From: Mycobacterium sp. 852014-50255_SCH5639931
GTDB taxonomy: Bacteria; Actinomycetota; Actinomycetes; Mycobacteriales; Mycobacteriaceae
Direction: 5' to 3'
Assembly: GCF_001665605.1 (NCBI RefSeq)
Contig: NZ_LZSV01000021.1
Location: 62,001-126,000, forward strand
Length of the DNA stretch: 64,000 nucleotides
Shown: positions 8,935 to 18,076 of the stretch, piece after piece
How positions within the stretch are numbered: the first letter of the stretch is position 1
Layout of the letters: each line of letters opens with the position of its first letter
Position numbers and translations under genes: made by a program
Notes under the pieces: model-generated
Told to the model about the DNA's origin: nothing
What the model saw: the letters and a program-made list of their open reading frames with translations, nothing else
Databases searched by the model: none

Positions 8935-10182
8935 GTGGCTCGCCCGCCCGCCCGCACTGTCGACTTCTTCTGCGCCGTAGTCATCGTCGGGTTGCTGGCC
9001 GGGGTCGCCGGGCTGGCGACGACGTTCGTGCTGCGCTTCGTCCAGCACGTCACGTACAACTACACCTTTGGCGCACTGCTGGTCGGCGTTGCCGGCAGCA
9101 GCCCGGTGCGCCGCGTGGTGGGGCCGATGATCGGCGCGGCGTTGGCGGCGGTCGGGTGGTGGATCCTGCGGAGCAGGACGTACGTGCCGCCCCTGGCGGA
9201 GACCATCGCGCGCCGCGAGCGGATACCGCGGCTTTCCTGGAGCGTCGACGCGATGCTGCAGGTGCTGCTCGTCGGGTCCGGGGCATCCCTCGGGCGGGAG
9301 GGGGCGCCGCGTCAATTCGCCTCGGCGCTAGGCGATTTCGGGACGTCTTGGCTCAAGCGGCTATCGCCCCGCGATCGCGAGGTGTTGCTGGCGTGCGCGG
9401 CCGGCGCTGGGCTGGGCGCCGTGTACGCGGTCCCGCTGGCCGGTGCGCTGTTCTCGGTGCGGATCCTGCTCAACACCTGGCATCCGCGGGCGGTCGGCGC
9501 GGCGTTCATTTCCTCGAGCCTGGCGGTCGCCGTCGGTTCGGCCATCACGCGCGACGAACCCAGCCTGCAGTGGCCGATCGGGGAGTCGACGTACCTGCTG
9601 ACCGCGCACGGGCTGCTGCTGGCGCCGCTGACCCTCGCGGTGGGGCTGGCGTTCAACCGGCTGATGGCGGCGGCGCGGCCGGCCAGGCAGATGCGGACTT
9701 GGGTGCTGGTCCCCGCGCTCGCCGGGGCCGGGCTGGTGATGGGCATCTGTTCGCATTGGTGGCCCGAGTTGCCCGGCAACGGCCGCAGCATCCTGACCGT
9801 CAGCTTGGCCAGCGGCATGACGCTGTTGTCGGCGCTCGCGATTCTGGCCCTGAAACCCTTGCTGACCGCGTTGTTTTTGCGCGCCGGCGGGGCCGGCGGG
9901 ATGCTGACACCCTCGCTGGCCACCGGCGCGGCCGCCGGTGCGGCGCTGGTGCTGACGATCAACTGGGCGGCCGGGACTCACCTGCACGTGCCGGCGGTGT
10001 CACTGGCGGGCGCCGCCGGCGTGCTCGCGGTGACGCAGGGCTCACCGATCTGGGCGGCCATCTTCGTCTGGGAGCTCGCCCGGCCGCCGTTGTGGTTGTT
10101 TCTGCTCTTTCTGCTGACCGCGACCGGCGCCCACGGGCTGAAAGTCCTTGCGAAGGGCCGCGGCCCGACCCACTCGGGCTAG
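8935..10182 (+). CDS. divergent ClC-family chloride channel/transporter
   Basis: The 415-residue membrane protein has about ten hydrophobic segments and a recognisable ClC core. The ion-selectivity motif GREGAP (normally GREGP) with its gating glutamate lies near residue 121, and GGMLTPSLATG (normally GGxFxPSL) near residue 320. The canonical N-terminal GSGIP motif is not obvious, and the last tyrosine-containing filter region reads LAGAAGVLAVTQGSPI, so this is a diverged member. It has no C-terminal CBS domains. The start is a GTG 16 bases after the TetR stop. ClC proteins move chloride or exchange it for protons; the substrate here is inferred from the family only. Confidence 0.8.
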   Translation: MARPPARTVDFFCAVVIVGLLAGVAGLATTFVLRFVQHVTYNYTFGALLVGVAGSSPVRRVVGPMIGAALAAVGWWILRSRTYVPPLAETIARRERIPRLSWSVDAMLQVLLVGSGASLGREGAPRQFASALGDFGTSWLKRLSPRDREVLLACAAGAGLGAVYAVPLAGALFSVRILLNTWHPRAVGAAFISSSLAVAVGSAITRDEPSLQWPIGESTYLLTAHGLLLAPLTLAVGLAFNRLMAAARPARQMRTWVLVPALAGAGLVMGICSHWWPELPGNGRSILTVSLASGMTLLSALAILALKPLLTALFLRAGGAGGMLTPSLATGAAAGAALVLTINWAAGTHLHVPAVSLAGAAGVLAVTQGSPIWAAIFVWELARPPLWLFLLFLLTATGAHGLKVLAKGRGPTHSG

Positions 10183-10283
10183 TGGCGATCGGGAGCGCGG
10201 CGGAGCCGGGTGAAGCGGGTCGCCACCGTCGGCACAGTGGCGATCGGGAGCGCGGCGGAGCCGGGTGAAGCGGGTCGCCACCG
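10181..10283 (+). repeat. two direct copies of a 48-bp intergenic repeat
   Basis: Identical 48-base units occupy 10181-10228 and 10236-10283, separated by a 7-base spacer. The first unit begins inside the stop codon of the ClC gene and the second ends 7 bases before the htdX stop codon, filling the whole convergent gap. Each unit has inverted ends (GTGGCGA and TCGCCAC), so it can fold into a stem and could also act as a transcription stop for both genes. The arrangement resembles a mycobacterial VNTR locus. Confidence 0.85.
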
Positions 10284-10289
10284 AAAGCG

Positions 10290-11132
10290 CTAAAGCGCCC
10301 GGACCGTGCCGGTCAGATACGGGTAGCCCTTGGCGATGTTGCGCAGCGAGATGTCCCAGCCCTCATGGGCCTCGTCGATGTAGAGCCCCGCGGTGCCGGG
10401 CAGCACCAGCGGTTTGCCGAACCGCACCGAATACTTCACCGCGTCCGGGAACCGGGCCTCGACGTTGGCCAATACCGCTGCCGCGCTGAACATTCCATGC
10501 GCGATGACGGTGGGGAAGCCGAACAGCTTGGCCGCGATCGGGTTGGTGTGGATCGGGTTGTGGTCGCCGCCGACAACGGCGTAGCGCCGGATCAGGCCGG
10601 GGCTGATGCGCACGACGGTGCTGGGCGGGGGCAGCTTGGGCTGCTTCTGCGGTGGCGGCTTGGGCTCGTCGGACAGGCTGGTGCGCTGCTGGTGCAGGAA
10701 GGTCGTCACCTGATGCCACGCGGTGTCGTTGCCGACGCTCACATCGGTCACCAGGTCGACCAGCAGACCTTTGCGGTGCTCACGCAGGTTCTCGGCATGC
10801 ACGTGCACGCCAACGGTCTCAGTGACCGCGATCGGCCGGTACTGCGTGATGTGGTTCTCGACGTGCACCGAACCCATTGCGGCGAAAGGGAAGTCGAAGC
10901 CAGTCACCAGTGACATCATTGCGGGGAAGGTCAACGCGAACGGATAGGTCAGCGGCACGTTGTTGCCGTAGCGCAGACCGGTGACCGCGGCGTACTCGGC
11001 CACGTTCGTGCGGTCGATGGGCAGTTCCTCGATGTCCACCGTGCGCGTGGGCAGCTGGTTGCCGCGGGACACCACCGGCAGGGCCCCGGCCGCCGCGCGC
11101 AGCATGTTTCTCAGGCCGCTTGGCTGATTCAT
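10290..11132 (-). CDS. htdX: 3-hydroxyacyl-thioester dehydratase HtdX (MaoC-like)
   Basis: The 280-residue product is a double hot-dog hydratase. The C-terminal half carries the R-hydratase motif GGDHNPIHTN (catalytic Asp and His near residues 187-192) followed by FGFPTVIAHGMF, as in MaoC-type dehydratases. These enzymes remove water from (R)-3-hydroxyacyl thioesters in fatty-acid synthesis or degradation. The ATG start is preceded by GAGGAGAAG and lies only 13 bases after the fabG4 stop, so the two form an operon supplying a reductase plus dehydratase pair. Matches Rv0241c in length and order. Confidence 0.93.
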   Translation of the reverse strand: MNQPSGLRNMLRAAAGALPVVSRGNQLPTRTVDIEELPIDRTNVAEYAAVTGLRYGNNVPLTYPFALTFPAMMSLVTGFDFPFAAMGSVHVENHITQYRPIAVTETVGVHVHAENLREHRKGLLVDLVTDVSVGNDTAWHQVTTFLHQQRTSLSDEPKPPPQKQPKLPPPSTVVRISPGLIRRYAVVGGDHNPIHTNPIAAKLFGFPTVIAHGMFSAAAVLANVEARFPDAVKYSVRFGKPLVLPGTAGLYIDEAHEGWDISLRNIAKGYPYLTGTVRAL

Positions 11133-11145
11133 CGCTTCTCCTCGG

Positions 11146-12510
11146 CTATGCGCCCAGCATGGCCTGGCCGCAGACGCGGATGACGTTGCCCGTCAACGCG
11201 TTTGACGCCGGGCTGGCGAAGTAGGCGATGGTCTCCGCGACATCGACGGGTTGGCCGCCCTGCAGCAGCGAGTTCATCCGGCGGCCCACCTCGCGGGTGG
11301 CCAGGGGGATGGCCGCCGTCATCTGGGTCTCGATGAAACCCGGCGCGACGGCGTTGATCGTGATGCCCTTGGCGTACAGCTCCGGGGCCAGCGCCTGGGT
11401 GAGGCCGATCATCCCGGCCTTGGTGGTGGCGTAGTTGGTCTGCCCACGGTTGCCCGCGATGCCGGCCATCGAGGACAGCCCGACGATCCGGCCCCCCTCG
11501 CCGATGCTGCCGTTGCCCACGAGTCCTTCGGTAAGCCGCAGCGGGGCAAGGAGATTGACGGCCTGGACGGCGTCCCAGCGAGCATCGTCCATGTTCGCCA
11601 ACAACTTGTCGCGGGTGATGCCGGCGTTGTTGACCAGCACGTCGGCGCGGCCGCCGTGGTGCTCGCGCAGGTGCTCGGTGATCTTGTCGACGGCGTCCTC
11701 GGCGGTGACGTCGAGCCACAACGCGGTGCCCCCGACCCGGCTGGCCGTTTCGGCCAGCGTCTCGGCGGCCGACTCGACGTCGATCGCGACGACGCGGGCG
11801 CCGTCGCGGGCGAACACCTCCGCGATCGTCGCGCCGATCCCGCGGGCCGCGCCGGTCACGATGGCGACCTTGCCGTCCAGCGGCCGCTCCCAGTCGGCCG
11901 GCGGCGTGGAGTCGGCCTCGCCGACGTAAAACACCTGGCCGTCGACATAGGCGGACTTGGCCGACAGGATGAACCGCATGGTCGATTCCAGGCCCGTCGC
12001 AGCGGGTTTGGCGTCGGGTGAGACATACACCAGCGCCACCGTGGTGCCGTTGCGCAGCTCCTTGCCCAGCGAGCGGGTGAACCCCTCCAAGGCGCGCTGC
12101 GCGATCCGCTCGTGCGGGCGGGTGGCGGCGTCGGGCGTGGTGCCGACCACCGCGACGCGCGCGGAATGGCCCAGGTTGCGCAGCAGCGGCGTGAAGAACT
12201 CATACAGCCCCCGGAGACCCTCCGGCGTTGTGATGCCGGTGGCGTCGAACACCAGGCCGCCGAACTGGTCGGCCCAGCGCCCGCCGAGGTTGTTGCCCAC
12301 CAGGTCGTAGTCCTTGTCCAGCGCGGCGCGCAGCGGCCCAACGATTCGCCCCTCGCCGCCGATCAGCAGGGAGCCCGCCAGGGGCGGATCACCGGGCCGG
12401 TAGCGGCGCAGCGTCTCGGGCTGCGGGACACCGAGCTGCTTGGCGAGAAACGATCCAGGACCGGAATTGACAACCTGAGAAAACAGATCGGACGAGACCT
12501 TGGGAGCCAC
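11146..12510 (-). CDS. fabG4: 3-oxoacyl-[acyl-carrier/CoA] reductase FabG4
   Basis: The 454-residue protein has the two-domain build of the high-molecular-weight FabG4 (Rv0242c, also 454 residues). An N-terminal flavodoxin-like region covers about residues 1-205, then a classical short-chain dehydrogenase. The coenzyme motif TGAARGIG starts near residue 217, the catalytic Ser lies in the GLSSMAG block near 346, and YATTK near 360 provides Tyr and Lys. It reduces 3-oxoacyl thioesters, with NADH in characterised homologues. The start is a GTG with GGAAGG upstream. It is divergent from fadA2 and the first gene of the fabG4-htdX operon. Confidence 0.95.
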   Translation of the reverse strand: MAPKVSSDLFSQVVNSGPGSFLAKQLGVPQPETLRRYRPGDPPLAGSLLIGGEGRIVGPLRAALDKDYDLVGNNLGGRWADQFGGLVFDATGITTPEGLRGLYEFFTPLLRNLGHSARVAVVGTTPDAATRPHERIAQRALEGFTRSLGKELRNGTTVALVYVSPDAKPAATGLESTMRFILSAKSAYVDGQVFYVGEADSTPPADWERPLDGKVAIVTGAARGIGATIAEVFARDGARVVAIDVESAAETLAETASRVGGTALWLDVTAEDAVDKITEHLREHHGGRADVLVNNAGITRDKLLANMDDARWDAVQAVNLLAPLRLTEGLVGNGSIGEGGRIVGLSSMAGIAGNRGQTNYATTKAGMIGLTQALAPELYAKGITINAVAPGFIETQMTAAIPLATREVGRRMNSLLQGGQPVDVAETIAYFASPASNALTGNVIRVCGQAMLGA

Positions 12511-12550
12511 CGGAGCTACCTTCCATGCGCTTGCGAAGTCGGGGTGTGCC

Positions 12551-12605
12551 TACTGCCCACCGTATCGAGGACGAACTTACTTCAGAGTAAGAACAGTGGG
12601 TAGTA
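12551..12605. promoter_or_regulatory. fabG4-fadA2 divergent promoter with nested palindromes
   Basis: The 149-base divergent gap holds an inner perfect inverted repeat CTTACT-tcag-AGTAAG at 12576-12591. An outer imperfect pair, TACTGCCCAC at 12551-12560 and GTGGGTAGTA at 12596-12605, matches at 9 of 10 positions. The inner element fits the size of a TetR-family operator. A 14-base version (TTACTTCAGAGTAA) resembles TTACCCACCAGTAA before fadE5. Binding by a shared fatty-acid regulator is inference. Confidence 0.55.
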
Positions 12606-12659
12606 TGGCCCCAGACGGGCATCCCAAAACCGATAGACGGCAGATACACGGAGAAGACA

Positions 12660-14000
12660 GTGGCCCCTGCAAGTTCCGAGGCAAACAACCAGCGCAGTTC
12701 GCAACGGCGACGCGTCGCCGTGCTGGGCGGCAACCGCATCCCGTTCGCCCGGTCCGACGGCGCCTATGCCGAGGCTTCCAACCAGGACATGTTCACCGCC
12801 GCGCTGGGTGGGCTGGTGGACCGCTTCGGGCTGGCCGGCGAACGGCTGGGCGCGGTGGTCGGCGGCGCCGTGCTCAAGCACAGCCGTGACTTCAACCTGA
12901 CCCGCGAATGCGTGCTGGGCTCCGCGCTGTCGTCGTACACGCCGGCGTTCGACCTGCAACAGGCGTGCGGCACCGGCCTGCAGGCGGCCATCGCCGCGGC
13001 CGACGGCATCGCGGCCGGGCGCTACGACGTGGCCGCCGCCGGCGGCGTGGACACCACTTCGGACCCGCCGATCGCACTGGGCGACAACCTGCGCCGCACC
13101 CTGCTCAAGTTGCGCCGGTCCAAGTCCAACGTGCAGCGGCTGAGGCTGGTGGGCACGCTGCCCGCGACCCTGGGCATCCAGATCCCGGTCAACAGCGAGC
13201 CGCGCACCGGGCTGTCCATGGGCGAGCACCAGGCGATCACCGCCAAGGAGATGGGCATCAAGCGGGTCGACCAGGACGAGCTGGCCGCCGCGAGCCACCG
13301 CAACATGGCCGCCGCCTACGATCGGGGCTTCTTCGACGACCTGGTCACCCCGTTCCTCGGGCTCTACCGCGACGACAACCTGCGGCCGGACTCGTCGGCG
13401 GAGAAGCTGGCGAAGCTCAAGCCGGTGTTCGGTGTGAAGTCCGGCGACGCGACGATGACGGCCGGCAACTCGACCCCGCTGACCGACGGCGCCTCGGTCG
13501 CGCTGCTGGCCAGCGAGGAGTGGGCGGCCGCCCATTCGCTGGCGCCGCTGGCCTTCCTGGTGGACGCGGAGACCGCCGCCGTGGACTACGTCAACGGCCG
13601 TGATGGCCTGCTGATGGCGCCCACCTATGCGGTACCGCGGCTGCTGGCCCGGAACGGCCTGAGCCTGCAGGACTTCGACTTCTACGAGATCCACGAGGCC
13701 TTCGCCTCGGTGGTGCTTGCGCACCTGCAGGCGTGGGAGTCGGAGGACTACTGCAAGGAGCGGCTGGGCCTGGACGCCGCGCTCGGGTCGATCGACCGCT
13801 CCAAGCTCAACGTCAACGGCTCCTCATTGGCCGCGGGCCACCCCTTCGCCGCGACCGGTGGGCGGATCCTCGCCCAGGCGGCCAAGCAGCTCGCCCAGAA
13901 GAGGGCGGAGCAAAAGGGTGGCGCGGGCAAGCCGCTGCGGGCCCTGGTCTCCATCTGCGCCGCGGGTGGTCAGGGCGTGGCCGCGATCCTGGAGGCCTGA
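12660..14000 (+). CDS. fadA2: acetyl-CoA acyltransferase FadA2 (thiolase)
   Basis: The 446-residue thiolase has the nucleophilic Cys in QQACGTGLQ near residue 103, the catalytic His in SLAAGHPFAATGG near 393, and the C-terminal active-site Cys in SICAAGGQG near 436. It cleaves or forms 3-oxoacyl-CoA with CoA and acetyl-CoA. The GTG start has GGAGAAG five bases upstream. It is divergent from fabG4 and convergent with fadE5, so the four fad/fab genes form one beta-oxidation-like cluster, matching Rv0241c-Rv0244c. Confidence 0.94.
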   Translation: MAPASSEANNQRSSQRRRVAVLGGNRIPFARSDGAYAEASNQDMFTAALGGLVDRFGLAGERLGAVVGGAVLKHSRDFNLTRECVLGSALSSYTPAFDLQQACGTGLQAAIAAADGIAAGRYDVAAAGGVDTTSDPPIALGDNLRRTLLKLRRSKSNVQRLRLVGTLPATLGIQIPVNSEPRTGLSMGEHQAITAKEMGIKRVDQDELAAASHRNMAAAYDRGFFDDLVTPFLGLYRDDNLRPDSSAEKLAKLKPVFGVKSGDATMTAGNSTPLTDGASVALLASEEWAAAHSLAPLAFLVDAETAAVDYVNGRDGLLMAPTYAVPRLLARNGLSLQDFDFYEIHEAFASVVLAHLQAWESEDYCKERLGLDAALGSIDRSKLNVNGSSLAAGHPFAATGGRILAQAAKQLAQKRAEQKGGAGKPLRALVSICAAGGQGVAAILEA

Positions 14001-14170
14001 GCCGTCCCCGGGGTCCTCTGGTTCATGAAATCGGTCACAGCGGGTTAGTAATTACGGCGGAGGGGTATCCGTGTGCCCGGATGACCCCGTGTTGTGGTCT
14101 GACCCCCCGACCCCGACGGCAATACGGGGCATCCCTGAAACGACCGCCGGTCAGCGCGGACGGGCGTACG

Positions 14171-14215
14171 AAAAGGGCCGCCGTTGGAGTGAGGGGATCC
14201 AGCGGCGGCCTTTTT
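14171..14215. terminator. rho-independent terminator after fadA2
   Basis: A 13-bp stem with one G-U pair joins GGCCGCCGTTGGA (14176-14188) to TCCAGCGGCGGCC (14198-14210). It is preceded by AAAA and followed by TTTTT, so it can work from either side. It lies 170 bases after the fadA2 stop. Confidence 0.8.
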
Positions 14216-14233
14216 GTGCCGTCTGTGGCCGTG

Positions 14234-14279
14234 AAAAGCAAGAACCCCGCTTCCATCTGGAAGCGGGGTTCTTGCTTTT
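14234..14279. terminator. perfect 22-bp hairpin, bidirectional terminator between fadA2 and fadE5
   Basis: The arms 14234-14255 and 14258-14279 are exact reverse complements with only a TC loop. The stem begins with AAAAG and ends with CTTTT, giving a U-tract on both strands. It sits 5 bases beyond the fadE5 stop and would end fadE5 transcription on the minus strand and read-through from fadA2 on the plus strand. Confidence 0.88.
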
Positions 14280-14284
14280 GCCTG

Positions 14285-16120
14285 TCAGAAGGCGGCTTCG
14301 TCGAGCTCCATGATGTCGTTGTCCAGCGTCTCGATCACCTCGCGGGTGCTGGCCAACAGCGGCAGGAAGTTCTTCGCGAAGAACGAGGCCACCGCGACCT
14401 TGCCCTCGTAGAAGGACCGCTCGTCGCCGCTGGCGCCGGCGTCCAGCGCCTGCACGGCCACCGCGGCGTGGCGCTGCAGCAACCAGCCGATGACCAGGTC
14501 GCCGACGCTCATCAGGAAGCGCACCGATCCCAGGCCCACCTTGTAGAGGCTGGTCACGTCCTCCTGCGCCGCCATCAGGTAGCCGGTCAGCGTGGCCGCC
14601 ATCGACTGGACGTCGGCCAGGGCCTTCGCCAGCAGCTCGCGCTCCGACTTCAGCCGGCCGTTGCCGGACTCGCTGTCCACGAACTTCTGGATCTCGCCCG
14701 ACACGTGAGCCAGCGCCACACCCTTGTCGCGGATGATCTTCCGGAAGAAGAAGTCCTGCGCCTGGATGGCCGTGGTGCCCTCGTAGAGGGAGTCGATCTT
14801 GGCGTCCCGGATGTACTGCTCGATCGGGTAGTCCTGCAGGAAGCCGGACCCACCGAAGGTCTGCAAGCTCTCGGTGAGCTTGGCGTAGGCCTGCTCGGAT
14901 CCGACACCCTTGACCACCGGCAACATCAGGTCGTTGACCTTGACGGCCAGCTCGGCGTCCACGCCGTGCACCGCCTCGGCAACCGCCGCGTCTTGGTAGG
15001 TCGCGGTGTAGAGGTACAGCGCACGCAGACCCTCGGCGTAGGCCTTCTGGGTCATCAGCGACCGGCGCACGTCGGGGTGGTGCGTGATGGTCACCCGCGG
15101 GGCGGTCTTGTCGGTCATCTGCGTCATGTCGGCGCCCTGCACGCGGGACTTGGCGTACTCCAGCGCGTTCAGGTAGCCGGTCGACAGGGTCGCGATGGCC
15201 TTGGTGCCGACCATCATGCGGGCCTGCTCGATGACCTCGAACATCTGCGCGATGCCGTTGTGCACCTCGCCGACCAGCCAGCCCTTGGCGGGCACGTCGT
15301 GCTGGCCGAAGGACAGCTCACAGGTGGCCGAAACCTTCAGGCCCATCTTGTGCTCAACGTTGGTCACAAAGACGCCGTTGCGCTCGCCCAGCTCGCCCGT
15401 CTCGAAGTCGAACAGGAACTTGGGCACGAAGAACAGCGACAGGCCCTTGGTGCCCGGACCCGCGCCCTCGGGGCGGGCCAGCACCAGGTGGAAGATGTTC
15501 TCGAACAGGTCGTCGGAGTCGGCCGAGGTGATGAATCGCTTCACACCCTCGATGTGCCAGGAGCCGTCGCCCTGCTTGATCGCCTTGGTCCGTCCGGCGC
15601 CGACGTCCGAACCGGCGTCCGGCTCGGTGAGCACCATGGTGGAGCCCCAGCCGCGCTCGGCGCAGATCACGGCCCACTTCTTCTGCTCCTCGGTGCCGAG
15701 GTGGTAGAGGATGTTGGCGAAGCCTGCGCCGCCGCCGTACATCCACACGGCGGGGTTTGCTCCCAGCAGGTGCTCGTGCAGCGCCCACACCAGGGCACGG
15801 GGCATCGGCATGCCGCCGAGGACCTCGTCGATGCCGACCTTGTCCCAACCGGCCTCGGTGACCGCGCGGACCGACTTCTTGAACGACTCCGGCAGTGTCA
15901 CCGAGTGGGTCTTCGGGTCGAAGACCGGCGGATTGCGGTCACCCTCGACGAACGACTCGGCGATCGGCCCCTCGGCCAGCCGGCTGATCTCTGACAACAT
16001 TTCGCGCGCGGTGTCGACGTCCAGATCGCTGTAGTCGCCGGCGCCCAAAGCCTTCTCAACGCCCAAAACCTCGAACAGGTTGAACACCTGGTCACGGACG
16101 TTGCTCTTGTAGTGGCTCAC
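14285..16120 (-). CDS. fadE5: acyl-CoA dehydrogenase FadE5
   Basis: I place the start at the GTG at 16118-16120, with AGGAGG seven bases upstream, giving 611 residues as in Rv0244c; a longer open frame upstream lacks such a site. The protein has the N-terminal helical, central beta and C-terminal helical domains of a large flavin acyl-CoA dehydrogenase. The catalytic glutamate is expected in [13 protein letters not shown] (Glu near 447). FadE5 is a broad-range FAD enzyme that introduces the 2,3 double bond into acyl-CoAs. It is convergent with fadA2, and its upstream region carries the palindromes also seen near fadA2. Confidence 0.95.
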   Translation of the reverse strand: MSHYKSNVRDQVFNLFEVLGVEKALGAGDYSDLDVDTAREMLSEISRLAEGPIAESFVEGDRNPPVFDPKTHSVTLPESFKKSVRAVTEAGWDKVGIDEVLGGMPMPRALVWALHEHLLGANPAVWMYGGGAGFANILYHLGTEEQKKWAVICAERGWGSTMVLTEPDAGSDVGAGRTKAIKQGDGSWHIEGVKRFITSADSDDLFENIFHLVLARPEGAGPGTKGLSLFFVPKFLFDFETGELGERNGVFVTNVEHKMGLKVSATCELSFGQHDVPAKGWLVGEVHNGIAQMFEVIEQARMMVGTKAIATLSTGYLNALEYAKSRVQGADMTQMTDKTAPRVTITHHPDVRRSLMTQKAYAEGLRALYLYTATYQDAAVAEAVHGVDAELAVKVNDLMLPVVKGVGSEQAYAKLTESLQTFGGSGFLQDYPIEQYIRDAKIDSLYEGTTAIQAQDFFFRKIIRDKGVALAHVSGEIQKFVDSESGNGRLKSERELLAKALADVQSMAATLTGYLMAAQEDVTSLYKVGLGSVRFLMSVGDLVIGWLLQRHAAVAVQALDAGASGDERSFYEGKVAVASFFAKNFLPLLASTREVIETLDNDIMELDEAAF

Positions 16121-16155
16121 TACGGTTCCTCCTCGTTGAGAATGCCACTTGTGGT

Positions 16156-16187
16156 TGGGTACTACTTCTAAGTTACCCACCAGTAAC
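16156..16187. promoter_or_regulatory. overlapping palindromes upstream of fadE5
   Basis: Two inverted repeats overlap here, 53 bases or less before the fadE5 ribosome-binding region. TGGGTA (16156-16161) pairs with TACCCA (16174-16179), and GTTAC (16172-16176) pairs with GTAAC (16183-16187). The core TTACCCACCAGTAA resembles TTACTTCAGAGTAA in the fabG4-fadA2 gap. Likely an operator; the regulator is not identified. Confidence 0.5.
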
Positions 16188-16321
16188 ACCGCTAAAATAT
16201 CGCTCCGAGTCAGTTCAACGCAAGTCAATGTGAGCTAGATTTCATCGTCTAATTAACCAACCGGTTGGGGAGCCGATAGGGCGCCTCTGACCTGCGGCGA
16301 TAACGAAACGGATCTCAAACT

Positions 16322-17347
16322 GTGAGATGCATCACCACCCTGCCCGTAGTGGATCTGCGCACGTCGGCGGCCCAATTGCAGCGGGGTTTGCGCGAAGCCG
16401 CGCACGAGGTGGGCTTCTTCTACCTGACCGGCCACGGCGTGCCCGACGAGCTCGCCGGCAGGCTGCTGGAGGTGGCGCGCCGGCTGTTCGAGTTGCCGCA
16501 GGCCGAGAAGGACGCGGTCGCCATGGTGCACAGTCCGCATTTCCGCGGCTATACCCGGATGGGCGGCGAGCTGACCCGCGGCCAGGTGGACTGGCGGGAG
16601 CAGATCGACATCGGGCCGGAACGCGCGCCGATCGGGGCGCCCGGCAAGCCCGACTACCTGTGGCTGCAGGGCCCCAACCAGTGGCCGGCCGCGCTGCCCG
16701 AACTGCCCGGGATCGTCGACCAATGGGACGCCGCGCTCTCCGCGGTAGCCCGTACCCTGCTCCGGCACTGGGCGGTATCGCTGGGCAGCCCACCGGGGAT
16801 CTTCGACCCCGCCTTCGTCGAGACGCCCGCCACGCTGATCAAGATCGTGCGCTACCCGCGGAGCGCGGCCTCGCCGCAGGGCGTCGGCCCGCACAAAGAC
16901 TCCGGCGTGCTCACGCTGCTGTTGGCCGAGCCGGGGAGCCGGGGCCTGCAGGTGCGCCGGCCCGGTACTGAGGAATGGATCGACGTGCCGCCCGCCGACG
17001 GCGCCTTCGTCGTCAACATCGGCGAGCTGCTGGAGGTGGCGACGGGCGGTTACCTGCGCGCCACCGAGCACCGGGTGAACCTGGAGGAGCAGCCCGCGGA
17101 CCGGATCTCGGTGCCGTACTTCTTCAACCCCCGGCTGGACGCCCGGATCCCGGTGTTGACGCTGCCCGCCGAACTGCGGGCGCGCGCCGGCCGGGTGACC
17201 GACCCTGCGGATCCGATCTTCTCGGTCTACGGCCGCAACGCCTGGAAGAGCAGGTTGCGCGCACACCCCGATGTGGCTTCGGCGCACGGACATTCGGCAG
17301 GTAGGGTCGGGAACGAGAATCCCGTTCTCGGCTCAAGGGGCGAATGA
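16322..17347 (+). CDS. 2-oxoglutarate/Fe(II) dioxygenase, isopenicillin N synthase-like
   Basis: The 341-residue protein matches the IPNS/ACC-oxidase family. There is an N-terminal DIOX_N region (GFFYLTGHGVPDELAG), then the double-stranded beta-helix with iron ligands in GPHKDSG (His and Asp near 191 and 193) and TEHRVN (His near 249). Arg and Ser in RISVPYFF near 260 bind 2-oxoglutarate or its equivalent. The start is a GTG without a clear ribosome-binding site. It follows the fadE5 promoter on the other strand and precedes the flavin reductase by 6 bases, so these two may be co-expressed. This gene is not in the M. tuberculosis arrangement, where the flavin reductase follows fadE5 directly. 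Substrate unknown. Confidence 0.85.
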   Translation: MRCITTLPVVDLRTSAAQLQRGLREAAHEVGFFYLTGHGVPDELAGRLLEVARRLFELPQAEKDAVAMVHSPHFRGYTRMGGELTRGQVDWREQIDIGPERAPIGAPGKPDYLWLQGPNQWPAALPELPGIVDQWDAALSAVARTLLRHWAVSLGSPPGIFDPAFVETPATLIKIVRYPRSAASPQGVGPHKDSGVLTLLLAEPGSRGLQVRRPGTEEWIDVPPADGAFVVNIGELLEVATGGYLRATEHRVNLEEQPADRISVPYFFNPRLDARIPVLTLPAELRARAGRVTDPADPIFSVYGRNAWKSRLRAHPDVASAHGHSAGRVGNENPVLGSRGE

Positions 17348-17842
<495 letters not shown>

Positions 17843-17848
17843 ACGCGG

Positions 17849-18004
17849 CTACGGGCGCCGGCCGAGTTCCGCCCGGAAGCCCGCTATCCTCTGCTCGATC
17901 TCGGCGGCGTCGTCGGGGCGGCCTTCCTTGCGCGCAAGATCGGCTCGGGCGGACAACTTCCGGATGGCGGTCCGGATTTCGTTGATGCTGGTGGTTTCTC
18001 GCAT
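17849..18004 (-). CDS. 51-residue conserved-looking small helical protein
   Basis: An ATG at 18002-18004, preceded closely by GGGAG, opens a 51-codon frame on the minus strand starting MRETTSINEIRTAIRKL and ending AGFRAELGRRP. The peptide is highly charged, Ala/Arg/Glu rich and predicted by eye to be two amphipathic helices. It lies 72 bases downstream of sdhB and could be the last gene of that operon, and its stop is 6 bases from the flavin reductase stop. No family recognised. Confidence 0.6.
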   Translation of the reverse strand: MRETTSINEIRTAIRKLSARADLARKEGRPDDAAEIEQRIAGFRAELGRRP

Positions 18005-18076
18005 GTCTCCCACGCTGCCTTTCGGAGTTTGGGTGCTATGCGGGTACCCGGCGCGCCGGGCGGGCTAACGCCCGGG

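Noticed and set aside
13733..15994. 753-codon open frame on the plus strand
   Set aside because: Starts inside fadA2 and runs antisense through fadE5; the composition (His, Gln, Val, Leu) is that of a shadow frame.
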